From positions 186,001-250,000 of the forward strand of contig WACJ01000180.1 in the NCBI GenBank assembly GCA_008973525.1: a stretch of DNA of 64,000 bases, written 5' to 3'. Of this stretch, positions 11,190-24,700 are shown in pieces. The DNA comes from Stenopsyche tienmushanensis. Lineage: Eukaryota; Arthropoda; Insecta; Trichoptera; Stenopsychidae. Position numbers and translations under genes: made by a program. Each line of letters begins with the position of its first letter. Positions within the stretch are counted from its first letter, which is position 1. The notes below the pieces were generated by a model. It was not told where the DNA came from. It worked only from the letters and a program-made list of their open reading frames with translations, and did no database searches.

Positions 11190-13200
11190 AAAACGTATAG
11201 TAAATTAATATAATAATTCTCATTAAATTTGAGAATTAAGTGATAGAATAAAAAAAATATAAACACTCAGTAAAATGTATTGTTTGTTCTGTAATATTGA
11301 AAACAGTAAGGCTTGTTTTTTATTACACCTTAAAAATATGAATGAAGTTGCTTGTAATATAATACGTTGAGTTCTAACGAAGCATCAATTTTAATGTTAA
11401 TTAACGAGACAATAAAAACGTGCTTCTGTTCCAGAGTTTCTTTTAAAATGCGTAAAGACCGTAAAATCATAAAAATGGCTAAACTAACAAGAAAAGACAA
11501 TATTTAAATGGAGAAAACGTCTATTAAAAAGCTAAATGAAACGATATTTTATTTGCCCGGCTCAAATATACATTTTAGGAGACCTTGTATATTTTACATA
11601 TGGATATGGATTATACAGCCCCGTATAGATTTACGAAAGCTTACCCTTCAGTATGAAAAAAAAACATCTTTTATACTGGAGAATAAGCGATTGCGTTTAA
11701 TATATATATATATTTTAGACGGGATCTAAATAGCTTTGAATCAAACCTACGATATTCCATTGCATATCAGTTTCAAATAAGCTGAAGAAAATTAAAATAC
11801 ATGTCCGAAATAACATTGATGCAAAGGCATAAAATGTTACGTCAGTATTTCAAATGATAAAAGAGTTGTTGAAATCCAATTTGGAAACGTTCATGGATGA
11901 TTGAAGTCGGAAAGAAGTTGAATAGAAGTCAATTATTGGCATAATAGGTCGGTTCTGGTGCAACGTTGTAATCGAACCCGGTCTGATGTAATTTAAATTC
12001 TGATTGCATGGATATTATTTTAATGCAACAATGAAGCTAATTGACAATCAGTTGCTAAATCGACGCAAAAATATTTTTATTTGATGATACTTTAATTATA
12101 AGGGAGGTTTATCCACATAACTGCGATGGTAGTTAATGTACATAACTAAAATATACTTGTTAGACATAAACTAACATCAGCGAATTGCCTCAAATTTCCT
12201 CAAAATTTAAAATGATTTCATGCTTTCGTTTATGAGAAATCGAATAATTACGCGTTGCGCAACAGATGATGATACTTTTAATCTTGTATAAACTATTAAA
12301 TATATCTTTTTATGTTGCATGCTTATTATTTCAAATATAACTTTAAATTATTTCAAGAATGCTAAAATATCTTGCAAAATGTTATATATAACAGTATAAT
12401 TTCTCCAAGCTACAACTTCAGCGAATTCTTTAAGAAGAGATTGTTTCACGGAAAAAATATAATGATATTGGAAAATTAATTGCCAGTAAAAATATCACAG
12501 AAATGTCTATTGACAACTAAAACAACCAGCATTTCGAGCTGCAAATACTATGAACGATGCATTTTAATTAGCTAAATAACTTTATGATATCAAATAAAAT
12601 CAGAAATTGTTCCTTTATACAAATATATACATTTTAACAAGCTTTTTTGACAACTAAAGGCTCATTCAATTACAACGCTCAATCTTTAAATATAAATAAA
12701 ACAAGTTTTGTATAAGATATCTAACTAATTTTACTTTTATTTAAAAGAATATTTTATGGCATTTAATATAAATATAATATTATTCAAATATCTGTCACAA
12801 TTTTGCTTGATGACACGCATTCAGGAGATGGGACTCAAAGAGAGGACCACTAATTTTGAAAATAAAATTTGATAACTTACACACATTTTTCAACATAATA
12901 ACTTTATATAATATATTGCCATACATTACTAAATAATTTACAATTTATTACATAGATGTTGTTTTAACAATATGACCGCTATAAACTAACAAATGTAGAG
13001 CGTCCTTGTTGAAAACCTTATATTATCATCATTTGGCTGAATGCTTCATACGCGATTCAGAGCAGTGAGTGGCCATAAGAAATTAAATATATGTTCAGAT
13101 CATAATTCAAAACATTATTAATTTTGAGTGCTGTTCATCATTCAAATATTTGGGAAATAATTTTAAAAAATGTTAAAAATGGGATATGTCCATACAAAAT
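11190..13200. other. No feature recognised
   Basis: Very AT-rich. A 73-codon frame at 11508-11729 has no recognisable motif. No shared repeat seen. Confidence 0.5.
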
Positions 13201-13229
13201 ATAAAGGGTTGGCAACTTAATTGCTCTAT

Positions 13230-13555
13230 AATTTTGAATAAATCGATTTTTTCTTGCGTATTTTCAATGTTTAGACCTTTAAAAATATATATTTTAAAGG
13301 AATTTCTAAAATTCCAATCATGTACGGAGTTATGGCTATTTTAGTGACTCATTTGCTGAAAATTTGATTAAATCTTTAAACGCGTTTTTCTCGAAAATAC
13401 TTTTTTTAGCACGGTTGACATGATATCTCAATTTTTAATGTATTAATATATTTTAAATTTGATTTAAATATTTTTAATATAACCTTCTATCGTTCCTACC
13501 AGATTTATGTTAAAAATATTTGATCATCTATCAAAATCAATCAATCAAAAATAAA
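13230..13555 (+). repeat. Dispersed repeat R1, copy 1
   Basis: Shares a series of blocks with 24700-24930 and 53355-53700: aaatcgattttt, tacggagttat.gctatttta, aacgcgtttttctcgaaa, ACGGTTGACATGATATCTC, taaccttctatcgttccta.cag. Copies are strongly diverged and no ends, tail, TIR or protein could be identified, so the class is unknown. Strand is arbitrary, chosen because all three copies have the same orientation. Confidence 0.7.
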
Positions 13556-15185
13556 AAAATATATAGAAAAAATGTGCTTTATTGAGCTTATAAAGACGCC
13601 CTAAATTCGATCTAAATAAAAAAAGGTAGAATATTCCAATTAAAGTTGCATTTGCTTGAATAAAAAGTTCATTGATCATTTGGAGCGCTGAATGGCTATG
13701 AAAAAACAAATACCTATTCAGGTCTTGATCCACTCAAGCCAAGGCTTAAAAATGAATGCGATAATAAATTCTACTATCGAAAGTAACTCAATCATCTTGG
13801 TTTCAAATCTACAAGAGGTGTGGCTGGCGACCACATTTTTAAAAATATGCATACGCCATAAAAAAACCACGTCAAAATGTTTGGTAATGATCGCATAAAA
13901 ATGATTGCTAAAAGTCATCCAAAAAAAGCTAATTGCTTTTTATATTGATTGGCTCCTTAAAAATTCGTTATGATAATATTAAAGGACGTAAAATCTAAAA
14001 AAATGATATAAGCAGCTTTGGTGCTAAAGATAATGAACCTTATAACGAATTCATTATTTTTATTATACCGATATTAAAACGATCCTCTAAAGTTCAAGAG
14101 GTTGCCATTTCGTATTTATAGATAATATCAATACTTTTCCATTATTTTATTTGATCTAATCAGGCTTGTTAAACTCATTTCAAATCAAGTAAGACACAAA
14201 ACCTATACGGTAACCTTGTTATTGTGCCATAAATACAATTAGATTTTTCCTAGGATTTAGGGGTTGATTTTGTGGGGTATAATAATATTTTTATGGCAAA
14301 TATTAATCGACAAACAACGATTGCGATGTCAGACTCGTGGGCCATCAGTTTGGCAAATTATCCTTGTGTGAAATATGTCATTATACGTAAATTAACGATA
14401 CACGAGCCCGTGAAAGATCCTTCATAACTATAGAAGATAAACAAAAATCAGCCCCCAGATATTAATTTATTAATAGCAGCCCCAATCGTCCTTACACAGA
14501 AAAATAGCATCTTTTATAGTCTTCGTTTCATTCTCTTAGAATATTAATAATTCAGAGACGTAAAAATTCATATGTACATTTGAATAATTGAATGAGATCG
14601 TAAATGCACATTCGTATGTGATGCATTGATGTTTTCGTTTCAATCATAAGATGAATATAAATTGCCATTTTTATGTTTGGTTCTTATGTAGAATATTTTA
14701 TTAAATTTACGAGCACCATTATGGAATTGCATGTATGCCGGTGTGAGTTGAATATTCTGAGAAAGCTGTACTGAATTTCAACTAAAATTATGCCCTTACT
14801 TCAATCATCATTTGCCATTGGAGTATGAATAAGTTAACTGTAAATAAGCATATAATTTACATCACTTAAGCTTATTAAGGCAATATGATAATATATGAAA
14901 CGTGTATGTATTTCTTGCTTAATCTGCCATATTTCTAAAAATCAAGCTTCAATCGAACTGTTGGAGTGTTCAAATTACACAAAAATATTCTATTGTCGTT
15001 TCCGCGAGAATAGACCGACCATTACAATGTGAAAGCTTTCGCATTTGATCAGTTTTCAAATTTTACGGTCGTAACTTTGAATTGCTAGAATTGAAAGAAA
15101 ATGCATTTTATTCTTCGATACGCTTAAAGCTTCAATAAACATGAACTGTTAAAATTCCATATTTTATGAATTTTCATACATGAAA
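13556..15185. other. No feature recognised
   Basis: AT-rich. Short overlapping frames on both strands at 13692-13918 have no motif and mirror each other, so they are not supported as genes. Confidence 0.5.
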
Positions 15186-15190
15186 ATATA

Positions 15191-15770
15191 CGAGGGTAAG
15201 TAAGATTACATTTATATATAATAGGATCAAAAAATGCTTGTATTTAATTGAAATTCACAGGATATTTCTCAAATATATTAAACTATTTTTCAGCTTTTTT
15301 CTAGTCGTGGTACCATCTTTTGTATTCCAGTATCATAGACTTCTGCCACCAGGTCTTTTTGGATTATGGGGTGTAATAATACACCCACGTCTCATCCCCC
15401 GTCACGACAGAGTCCAGAAACGCCCACCTATCTCATACACAACATCTTATAACCAAGTTTTTTCGACATATTATCACCAAGGAGACTTTCAGGATACACG
15501 GCGATTATTTCGCACTTGCTTTTCAAATTTTTACACAAGTTCGTCGATTCATCACATCATTACCATAAAATTACATAAGCTTCCGATGGATATTCACGAT
15601 GATATTGTTCTGCAAATTCAAAAAACCACGCAGAGCTCGCACGAACTGGAGATGGCGGAAGCGCGCGATGACCTCTCCATCGGAAGAATTTACTGTGACT
15701 GAACAAAATGGCCGACAAACACGCAAGACCAAACAAACTGAACGCTAGGATCTTCTCCACACGTCATGTG
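15191..15770 (-). mobile_element. Mariner family B, best preserved copy
   Basis: The low-coordinate end is an inverted terminal sequence: on the minus strand ...gtaatcttacttaccctcg ends at 15191 with TATA flanking. The minus strand reads EIGGRFLDSVVTGDETWVYY and YTP around 15425-15360, a mariner first catalytic block (GDETW). Upstream on that strand are decayed stretches corresponding to the DNA-binding half. The high-coordinate boundary is set by similarity to 27691-27989 (atggccgac, aattcttccgatgga). The second and third catalytic blocks are missing between about 15350 and the end, so the copy is internally deleted. The 154-codon frame on the plus strand here is antisense. Confidence 0.75.
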
Positions 15771-15962
15771 TGTCAACTTTTGATTAGAAAGTACCTAAAG
15801 CCCCATTATACATGCATACAAATATCTTATTTGAAATTTTCCTATTTAATTTTTTTAGTATCATTTGGTTTCAGTAGTTCAAAACTGAGTATTTTAATCA
15901 GATTCCATTGAGCACACAATAAGTATCTTTATCCTGGTTAAGTTGTGTTTAAGTATTGAAAT

Positions 15963-16393
15963 TGTAGCGTGGGCGATTTACTATTCCCATGCAATACCGC
16001 TGTTAATCTGATCAGATTTAATTCGCCAGATTTAAAGCGATATGTTTCGTCTCTCTTTAGACGCAATTTGTTATTTTAACAGCACCATCTTATGTGGCGC
16101 TGCGAGGACATTGCGCCTGTAATACCGATCGATCGCTTCTTGCGTGTGCACTATTGCTGATTGGGTGGTGATGCGTAAAAGGCGCAAGTCGGGAGAGTGG
16201 TCAGTTAGCCTTGGCTGCGGGATAACGTCCTTCCTGCAGCCAGATCTCTTTCTCTCGTGTTTAATAAAGAGTTACCCGCGCGCTAGTGCGGGCATTCCGA
16301 CGAACACGTGAAAACGGGGAGCCACCCGGAGACTCTGCCCCGAGAGAGCCCCCGCTCCGCCCACCACCCGGACGCTTCAAAGTGAATGTACCC
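15963..16393 (+). mobile_element. LTR-like repeat, copy 1 (long)
   Basis: Begins TGTAGCGTGGGCGATTTAC and contains, in order, a paired block (acgcaatttgtta ... acattgcgcctg), gatcgcttcttgcg, the palindrome ggctgcgggataacgtcctt...gcagcc (about 16219-16249), a CT-rich stretch, the polyadenylation-type aataaa (about 16264) and a GC-rich tail (agtgcgggcattccgacgaa ...) ending near gaatgtaccc. A TG start and an internal polyadenylation signal suggest a solo LTR. No primer-binding site, polypurine tract or target duplication could be confirmed. Base composition is distinctly richer in G+C than its surroundings. Confidence 0.6.
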
Positions 16394-16394
16394 T

Positions 16395-19300
16395 TTGAAA
16401 AAGCTTTTTTGTCAACTTAAATGAAAATCAACATACAACAACTAATTTTTACAAATATTATTTTAAAACAGACCCCCAGGTATCCGCTCACTACTGTTTA
16501 AGAACCGCTGATCTAAAATACTTAAGCAACACTTAAATTACTATTATATAAAGTTTTAACCCCTAATTGAAAGTCAGGATTGAAAGTTTAGATCCTAAAT
16601 CGACACAATTGTCTTGTAAGCTTACAGGCAGCTTTACTTTGGTAAACATTTTTTTTCCCCACAAATACAGAGATAAATGGCTTTTATTCTTGAATTTATT
16701 ATTTTTACCAAGCATTTGAATTTATACAGTCGGCATTTCAAAGCAAATTCTCAGTGCACTTCGATAATATGTACATAAATAACTCAATTTGTTGCCGATG
16801 CAAATAGCTGAGAAGATGCGTTATGGCTTTAGAATACTAAAAGCTTCCCACCAATGCTGAAAGCTAGCTTTTAGAGTATAAATTTAGATCACTTAAAATT
16901 CAAAATGCACATACGCGTGTAAGGTCTAAACATAATCTACCATTGGAATGCTCTCGGTCGATAAATTTAAATAGAATTTTGCTCCAGTAATCATATTGGC
17001 ATCGACATCTTGTTGACTTCAAAGGCTCGTGTTATCGAAACTTAAGCGAGGAGATATTTTTTTATCTTCGCGGTTAAATGCTTCTTTTCGCTTTCATAAA
17101 ATTTCCAATGCAAAACTACATAAATAACAATAATTTTGAAATTTGAATAATTGTAAATACCGGCATTAACTTAAGATTTACAAAGCTTATTTTCAGTCTA
17201 CAAGTAGTTTACAATAATTATTGCTAAATAAACGTCATCTATTTTCGATTCAAGGTGGCTATGATTTCAGTAGACTTGGCTAAAGTTGTAGTTTGAAAAC
17301 TTGATTGAAATATTGTAACTTTTAAAGCATTGCGTAAGTACGTTTAATATTTATTATAAGCAGCTACAACATAGTTTCAGTCTTATATAATAAGACATAT
17401 ATCGATAGAGAATCAGCTTTGTAGGAATAATTACAAAAATAATGTCGCTGCCACTCGTACTATTAGAAATTATTCAAAAATGTTGTCTATCATAAAATTT
17501 CAATTACACTCCATAATTATTTATAAAACTTGACGGAGATTATTTTTTGGATACTGTCTGGAAATGTACTTGGATTCAGCTTAGTTTTAATATAAAGGTA
17601 ACTGTAAATGAAAGCTCGTCTAATTATGAACAATAGGAAAGATTGACATTTCAATACAAAATAATGGCTAGATACTTTCATCTTCAGACATAAAGTCTAC
17701 TTTTATTACCACATTTTTTTACCGTTTCGGAAGATTTTGTCTTGGACTTTGTTTCGAAATTACATCCAATGGCCACAATAAATAAAAACTGTCTGCCATT
17801 TAACCACTGTATGTAGATTGATACGTGTCTCACATAAATATCGAGAAAAGGTCGAATGAAATCCTTAAATAGATTTCATCAGAACAAAGTACAAAATTAA
17901 GTTTGGATTTTTAAGCGTAATAAAATATCTGGCTTAAATTTTTTTCACCTTTCCGAAGCCAAATCTCGCCAAATCCCTATTTCTTCTTAATTTTGTCTGA
18001 TGCTAAAAATTTAATTACGTCAGAAATTCTTCTATTCATGGTATTCCAAATGAGAATTTCATTTTAAGGGTAATAATGATTTCATAGTCATATTTTAATA
18101 ATCCAATATAAATACACAAGAAATATGTAAACGCGTCTAATAGTTGAAAATTCGCATGATTGCTAATAAATTTTCCCTTAAATCATAAATCGTATTTATT
18201 CCATTAAGATCTAGTATAAAGAAGATGCGCGATTATAATTAATATAAGTTTAAACAGGAAAATACTAATAAAATGCTTCCAGACTTCAAACAGAGCAGGC
18301 GGAAGAGTTAAAAAGGAAGATAATAGTTAACCCTATCTGCGGCAGGTTGACCAACGATGGCATTGTAGACAAGTTTCCATTGAAGAAAATCAAAGCAAAG
18401 GAAGGATTCAAACTTTGATCTTTATACCGAGACTGTCAGAATGATACAAAATGGATCTAAACAAAGGATGAGGGATAATAATAAGAGCTTTTCGTCTGAA
18501 TCTGTGAATCAACGTCTAGAGCATTTCAAGATCTATGAGACCTTGTTTGAAAGAAGTTTCGCAAAATGCAGAGTGGACAGCTCCTTGCTGAAAACATGAA
18601 CATGACATGAAAATCTTATAGAGCAAGAAGACACAAAATCAATTATAAATCATCCTCTGAGGCAAAATATGTCTTTTCTGACAAGAATTGTTTTAAACGG
18701 TATTCAAATTTGGTATAGATTTTTACTAAACCATAGCACAAAGCCTAAATTATTGGATCTTTTTGACCATTTTATTTTAAAATAATCCACTTGGCATTGC
18801 AAGATTTGCCTTGTCAAACTATAATATACGCCTATTTATATTTACGATATCTCCTTGAGGGTTGGATATGGTTTTATTGAATAGGCTCTTAAAAATTACT
18901 CTCTCTGATTACTTACTAATTAAAAGACCTGTTTAAATATTTCTGCAAAATACATGTTATAATGATCAATTGATGAAAATGAGATAAATCGAGCTTAATT
19001 TATTTGACTTTAGCATGTACATTGCAACTCGAGTGAGCTTTCGAACTTTAAGTTGAAATGTTTCATTTCTCTTTCTTACTACACTCTTCAAGGCAATAGT
19101 AGCAATTGAAAGTTGTAAAGAAATATAGAGAAATCTTAAAGTAAGTTTTCTTCTATGTTTTCTTCTAATTAAAAAGGGATTAAAACAGTTTTATACGATA
19201 AGAACGTGTACAATAAATAGTTGAAAGAATAGTAATTGGATTTATTTTTGCGAATAAATTAGTATGAAATTCTCCACACACACACATTGGGATAATAGGA

Positions 19301-19480
19301 GATCATAATGACGAATTGCTTTAAAATAAGATAAAAATATATAATATAAAAAATCGTTGTTTGACATAAAATCTGCCAAAAAATTACTTCAGAATTATAA
19401 TAAAATAGAATTAAACAGCAGATCAGATATTAAATGCGGATAAAACGAGATTGTAATAGAAAAATATGTCCTGTTGAACT
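16395..19480. other. No feature recognised; possible single piggyBac-type end at 18327
   Basis: AT-rich with no supported frame. TTAACCCTATCTGCGGCAGG at 18327 looks like a piggyBac-type tip but no inverted partner was found. Confidence 0.45.
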
Positions 19481-19482
19481 CA

Positions 19483-19710
19483 CAGGGTGCGTCCCAAAAG
19501 TCATGAAATATTTTTTTGTCACACCACTGGTTGGGCCGTTACTACTGGTTGGGGAGCACTGTTCTAGAGGGCGTACCGGGCATAGGAGAATCGGTGAAAA
19601 ATTGTGTGGATGTACTTGAAGAGTATTTTAACGAATATTAACAATTTGTATCGATATTATCAATAAATCTTATAAAAAATACATATTTCATGACTTTTGG
19701 AACACACCTG
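19483..19710. mobile_element. MITE with about 30 bp inverted ends
   Basis: Left end CAGGGTGCGTCCCAAAAGTC followed by atgaaatattttttt; right end, read inward on the minus strand, CAGGTGTGTTCCAAAAGTC followed by atgaaatatgtattttt. The 228 bp between encode nothing recognisable. Tips of this kind are found in Tc1/mariner-type MITEs; a clear target duplication is not visible. Confidence 0.8.
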
Positions 19711-19739
19711 AACATTCAAAAAATAGTTTTTTTAAGTCT

Positions 19740-20121
19740 ACCTGATGCAGAATTCGACATGAGGAGATAAAAATCTTGATTTCAAAATATGATTGTTGAG
19801 CAAATGCGGCACCCGTCTTGCGCACAGCTTTCTCATGTCTAAATTGTTCGTCAATGTCTGATGTTCATCATTTTTTCATCTGCTAGGTTGCACACTTTCA
19901 ATCCACGGTCATCCAATACCATTGTGTGGATCTTCTTCGTCGTTTCTGGCAGATTTTTCCTTGATGTCCAAAGTTCACATCGATGGCTGCCAAATAAATA
20001 CTAAACAACGTAGCGTCTTCAAACTTAAATCTTCAGCTTTATAGGGTATGTATCATAGTATATTTTTTTAACAACAACCGCCATCTATACATCAGATCGT
20101 ATTCTTCTTGAACTACCCTCG
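19740..20121 (-). pseudogene. Mariner transposase, N-terminal part with terminal repeat
   Basis: The high-coordinate end reads, on the minus strand, CGAGGGTAGTTCAAGAAG from 20121, a mariner-B-type tip. Downstream on that strand, after frame breaks, come KKIHTMVLDDRGLKV-like sequence (about 19930-19890) and MRKLCARRVPHLL (about 19840-19800), which are the second helix-turn-helix and linker of a mariner transposase (usual form ...VLDDR..KVREIAD... LNMRKLCARWVPRLL). The catalytic domain is absent. A related N-terminal fragment lies at 43150-43740. Confidence 0.7.
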
Positions 20122-20124
20122 TAT

Positions 20125-20930
20125 CCATGAATAATAATTTTTAAATCGAATTTTTTGTCGCGTTATCAACTTTTTTATAAATTCATAATATGAAATAATA
20201 TATTAAATTATTCGGATTATATGGAAAAAAAATGCTATCATACACACTCACTCACATCGATTAAGCAAAAGCGTTAAATAACTTAGAATAGACGCTGTTC
20301 GTGACGTAAGTGGAGAGCAATTTCAGAGAAATTTAAATCAAGAAAAATATGTCCCCTGCAGGCGATGGTTTTTTAAGACCCTGGCAAATAGAAAAAATAT
20401 AAATAGAGTGTTATTTGAAGCTAAAAACGCCATCGAACACGACCGGTCCTGTAAATCAAACGGAGCCCCGACGAAACGCTAAGAGATCAATTTTAATAAA
20501 ATGTCCTCAGGCGTGCCGGTGTCGAAAATTTGACCGTAAAAACGCGATTGAAATTGATTAAAATTTTACGATTCGCGTTTCATCGCCAATTTGCAGTAAT
20601 GGGGGCATAAAAACGACGAAAAATGCTCTAAGAAATTGTTTGTAAAAATCTCATTTGATCGATTTGAGCGGCGTGGTATTTGCATATTGATTTTATTGTC
20701 TTCTTCGACTTCTATGTCAACTTTTCCACATCACGAGGGTTTAAATAATTTTGCACTATCATATCAAAAATACGTATAAGAATATTTTTAATCCTCAAAT
20801 GATTTTCCCATTGTAATTTAATCCAAGCTTGCATACTTTAATCGGTAAATTATAGTATTTTTCATAAAGAGTATATGAGATTCGGCATACTACGAAGTAA
20901 TAAAATGAAAGCCTGATTGATAAAAAATAT
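20125..20930. other. Non-repetitive, GC-richer segment at 20280-20660; function unknown
   Basis: The segment 20280-20660 is not shared with any other part of the window, is richer in CpG than its flanks and carries several taatt and ttttacgattcgcgttt-like blocks. It has no reading frame. It could be a conserved regulatory element, but that is inference from composition alone. Confidence 0.3.
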
Positions 20931-20936
20931 ACTTAC

Positions 20937-20992
20937 GTACCAGCTGTCGTTTTACGTCTCCTTGTTTTCTTCGTCGAAGGAATTTTCATTAC
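20937..20992 (-). other. Possible 56 bp coding exon
   Basis: On the minus strand AG at 20994-20993 precedes a block that translates without stop as VMKIPSTKKTRRRKTTAGT and is followed by a perfect donor GTAAGTAT (20936-20929). The upstream acceptor lacks a pyrimidine-rich tract, so the block might instead be the end of a first exon with the ATG at 20989. The peptide is basic and not assignable to a family. Chance occurrence is quite possible. Confidence 0.2.
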
Positions 20993-20999
20993 CTCTTAC

Positions 21000-21890
21000 C
21001 TATCAATTTAGCAATATTGAAAATTCCGTAATACTTCAAGTGAATATAATTTGAAGCTGTTTATACGTTATACGGCATACATATCATAATGATTAATTTG
21101 GCATATATATTCTTAAAATAATTCAAAAATCATTTCATGATGGGATTATTGCTTTCAAATGGAATAAAATTTGTTTCTTCTTATAATTGGCATCAAATCA
21201 AACACATGCATATAACGTAACACATATTGTTCTCGTCTATTAGATGTATAAGCTGATGAAAAAGCTTTCATAATACACCGGAAGCATAGGGAAAGTTTTA
21301 ATATATGCTGTTCATTTTGCCACAGCCGCCGACTTGTCATGATCAATGAGTTCCCGCAGGCTATAACAGTTGTGTGTATATTGGTGTTTTATTAAGTTTA
21401 CGAATGTGGTCGAAACCACATAGAAAATGATAGAAAACATTCAAAACAACCCATGATGAAAATCCCACACAAGTATTCCCTGAGCGACTGTTTTAATCTC
21501 AAAAGCAGAGAAGAAATTGGCTATTGTTTAGCAATCTATTTTTGTTTTACTTTGGTGTATTTTTTATACAATTCTGAAATTTATTATTAGGTATATAAAT
21601 AAGTCTTTGCCGATTATTTAGCAATGAAAGATTTAAATTTGATTTTTTCATTTTTATTTACAAACTCTTACAAAACATAATTTCCTTCGTTACTGCCTAC
21701 TATTTTCCACGGGATTTTTAATACCTTTTTTGAAAAATTCTTCTGGTTTTGAGTCGAAATATGTACAAATATGATTTCGAAAACGTTTATGCATTGTCAT
21801 CTTGCAGAAACTCTTAATTGTTCCTGATTAATTCTCAACGTTTGACTTTCAATTTTTTGTTCATCGATCACCCGATTTAAATTTTGAAAA
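21000..21890. other. No feature recognised
   Basis: AT-rich; no shared repeats or supported frames. Confidence 0.5.
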
Positions 21891-21895
21891 CTCTC

Positions 21896-22110
21896 CATCT
21901 CTCTTTAGGCACTGTGAGAACATTGTATCTGTAATACCGGCCGATATCTTCTTGCGTCTGCGTCATTGCCGCTTGGGTGGTGACACGCAGAAGACGGGAG
22001 TCGGGAAGAGTCATCGGTTGACCTTGGCTGCGGGAGGACGTCCTTCTCGCAGCCAGATCTCGTGTGAATAAAAAGTCATTTTGAGAAGAGTTTTTTGTTA
22101 CATTCGAAAT
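21896..22110 (+). mobile_element. LTR-like repeat, copy 2 (5'-truncated)
   Basis: Starts at the ctctctttaggca block and keeps acattgtatctgtaatacc, the palindrome ggctgcgggaggacgtcctt (arms about 22027-22056) and gaataaaa at about 22074. The TGTAGCG start and the GC-rich tail are missing. Confidence 0.8.
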
Positions 22111-22111
22111 A

Positions 22112-24700
22112 TAATCATAAAAATATGGAAAAAAATGTTAATATATTATTGATACATTTGAAGAAACCCAAATAATATTAAATGAAGAGAACGTGGAACA
22201 AATTGAAATCAGTGACATTAAGTCAAAGGCTAAAATAAATATGCATATCAGATGAGTTGCATAAATTTTGTTTGTGGCAATGATTGGGTTTCTATTGGAT
22301 GCAATTCAAAAATATATAAACCTGGACGTCAAATGAAAAATTCTTACAAATTAAAAGTGACGTGTTTCGACCTATTTAGAACATGATCATCGCCAGATCA
22401 GTAACATTGTAAATACAATCGAAAATCACTTAATTGGAGCTACAATATATATTTCTTGAATGAAAATGGTGCAATTTTGAATTGCAATATGAAATTAAAA
22501 ATATCTAGCACTATTTGATATGAACCTTGTTTGGTCAAAATTTTTGATTTAAGATCAGGGGTTTGTAATGAAAATGCATATGTATACAATCAGAAGCCAT
22601 AAGGCTCTTAGGATCCGTTTTGTAGAAATATCGTGTTATACAGGGACTAGTTGTATTATTATTTTATCATTATGGATACTTAAAAAATTGCATTATATAT
22701 AATTCTCTAGTTATTTTATAAATCCAGGATTTTTAATAGGGTAGCTCAGTTTTTAAATGTAAGTAAAACGAGTTATCTACTATTTTATGACATTGAGTAT
22801 AAAATGCTCGTGCATAATGTCCATCGTGGCATGTGCTGTGTGGCACGTAACGTCGTCCTATTGGAAATACATGTCGTCAGTATTCATATCATCCAATTTG
22901 GACCACAAGAATCATCGATCTGTAGCTAAAAATGATATTTTTGGCGAAATGTCTATTGAAATATTTTCACATGTAATGTCCGATTTAGTAATGCCGATAT
23001 AAAACGTTGTTATTATTGATCAAATAAATTATGATCATTATCTGAGCAAAAACTTGTTCAGCTGTGCTATGTCAAATGTTAACGATTACAACCTAACACT
23101 AAATTTAAAATATAATTTTGTCTTAATGTTATTAAATAGATAGATTGATATTGGAAAGTTATTTAATAGAAAGTACAACTGTATATTTTTAATCAAATTT
23201 GCTTCGCCAATCTCTTCTTACTTCAGTAATTCTTGAATATCTGCGACATTTATATCTTTAAAGCCTCTCCTTCCTATGGATTTCAGATTTATCGTAAGAC
23301 TTATTCAAAATCCATCACCAATGATTCCCTGAAAAGCTTGCAATATAGCTATGATGTTTTAGCACAAAATAGAATAAAAATCAGCGGAAAATCACAATTA
23401 ATACATAATATTAATATCGAATATGGGCTAACGAGGAATTTGCGTTGCTTGCTAAAATTATATGCCAGGTCGTCGACATTAACACATGTTTCCCACAAAA
23501 ATTAACTACTTCTATAATATGCTGTTGTGGATAAATTTGTATAGATGTTGGATGTATTTAAGCTTTAAAAGCCGATATAATAAATTCAAATTCAATTTAT
23601 TCCAGGCTATAATCGATTTATAAAGCATTATATATTTACGTCGTTACGCATAATTCTAAGGCGAGCTTTAAGTATGATAACGATAAAACAACAAAGTTGA
23701 TCACCTTGTTTGTGAAAACAATACAAAAGGATAATCCAGGATTGTCCTAATTTAATCAAAATACTCGACAAGTAGAAGACCTAACCAGGACTATTGTTCA
23801 AAGCTATTATTAAAAGATTTTTTATTTGAAAAAATCCCATTTTATAAATATCCCTTAAATCACTTGAGGGGATGAATAATTTACAATAACAATCCATTTA
23901 AGTTTAACTATCAAAGTGTATTTACTATTTGATTAGTATAATAGTTATTCCTTGGACTATTAGTATAATAATTGAATAGCCTTTGACTCGAATGCTTTTA
24001 TATGGCAAATTAGACAGTTAAGTTAATCTAAATGAAAGTACGTAAATTTAATACGCTGATGGCTAAATTATCACAGCGATTGAAGTACTATTGAAGATCC
24101 TTTAGATAAAACACGAAAGCAATTAAGCCTTCGAGCTTTACGGATGATGAGTGATTAAAAGGTCTGATTCTGATATAGAAGCCACCTTTCTTTGACCAGC
24201 GACGAAAAGAATGAGATGATTCGGATGCTTGGGAATGTGGAAAAAATGTCTTTTATTGGAAAAGTAATAATATTGCACCTCAAAGGCTCGTTTTAAAATG
24301 CCTCATGATTGTCCCATTATAAATCCTCTCTTTTAATAAAAAAAATTCTTTCTAACGACTCGCTTTTCATTATGAAACGTCTTTAAATCTGCATTTTCTA
24401 GCACAGAATGTGCGATGAAATTAAGCTTTAAAAAGATGATGATCAGTCGTGTTTATTATAATTCAATTTGAATAGTATAATATTTTAATTTTGATATGGA
24501 AATAATGAGTTATGTGCAATTAAACAATGCATTAATACACCCATACCTCGCTTTACGGCCTATATGTTTTGGAAAATTTGATCGCAATGCGAAATATAAC
24601 TGATATTCTGATACTAAACAGAAGGTCGCTAATAATACAGAATTTTTTCGGCCGTAAATCGAAAAAACGCCATAATTTAAAAAGAAAATGAGAAAATGCC
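22112..24700. other. No feature recognised
   Basis: AT-rich. The 90-codon frame at 23233-23505 has no recognisable domain, no similarity to other parts of the window and AT-driven composition, so it is not called. Confidence 0.5.

Noticed and set aside
15238..15702. Longest open frame of the window, 154 codons, plus strand
   Set aside because: It runs antisense to a mariner family B copy whose minus strand has the recognisable GDETW block; the plus frame has no motif.
18327..18350. TTAACCCTATCTGCGGCAGG as a piggyBac-type element
   Set aside because: No inverted partner end followed by TTAA was found downstream.
23233..23505. 90-codon open frame as a gene
   Set aside because: No domain, no splice or start context and A/T-driven composition; expected by chance in 64 kb.
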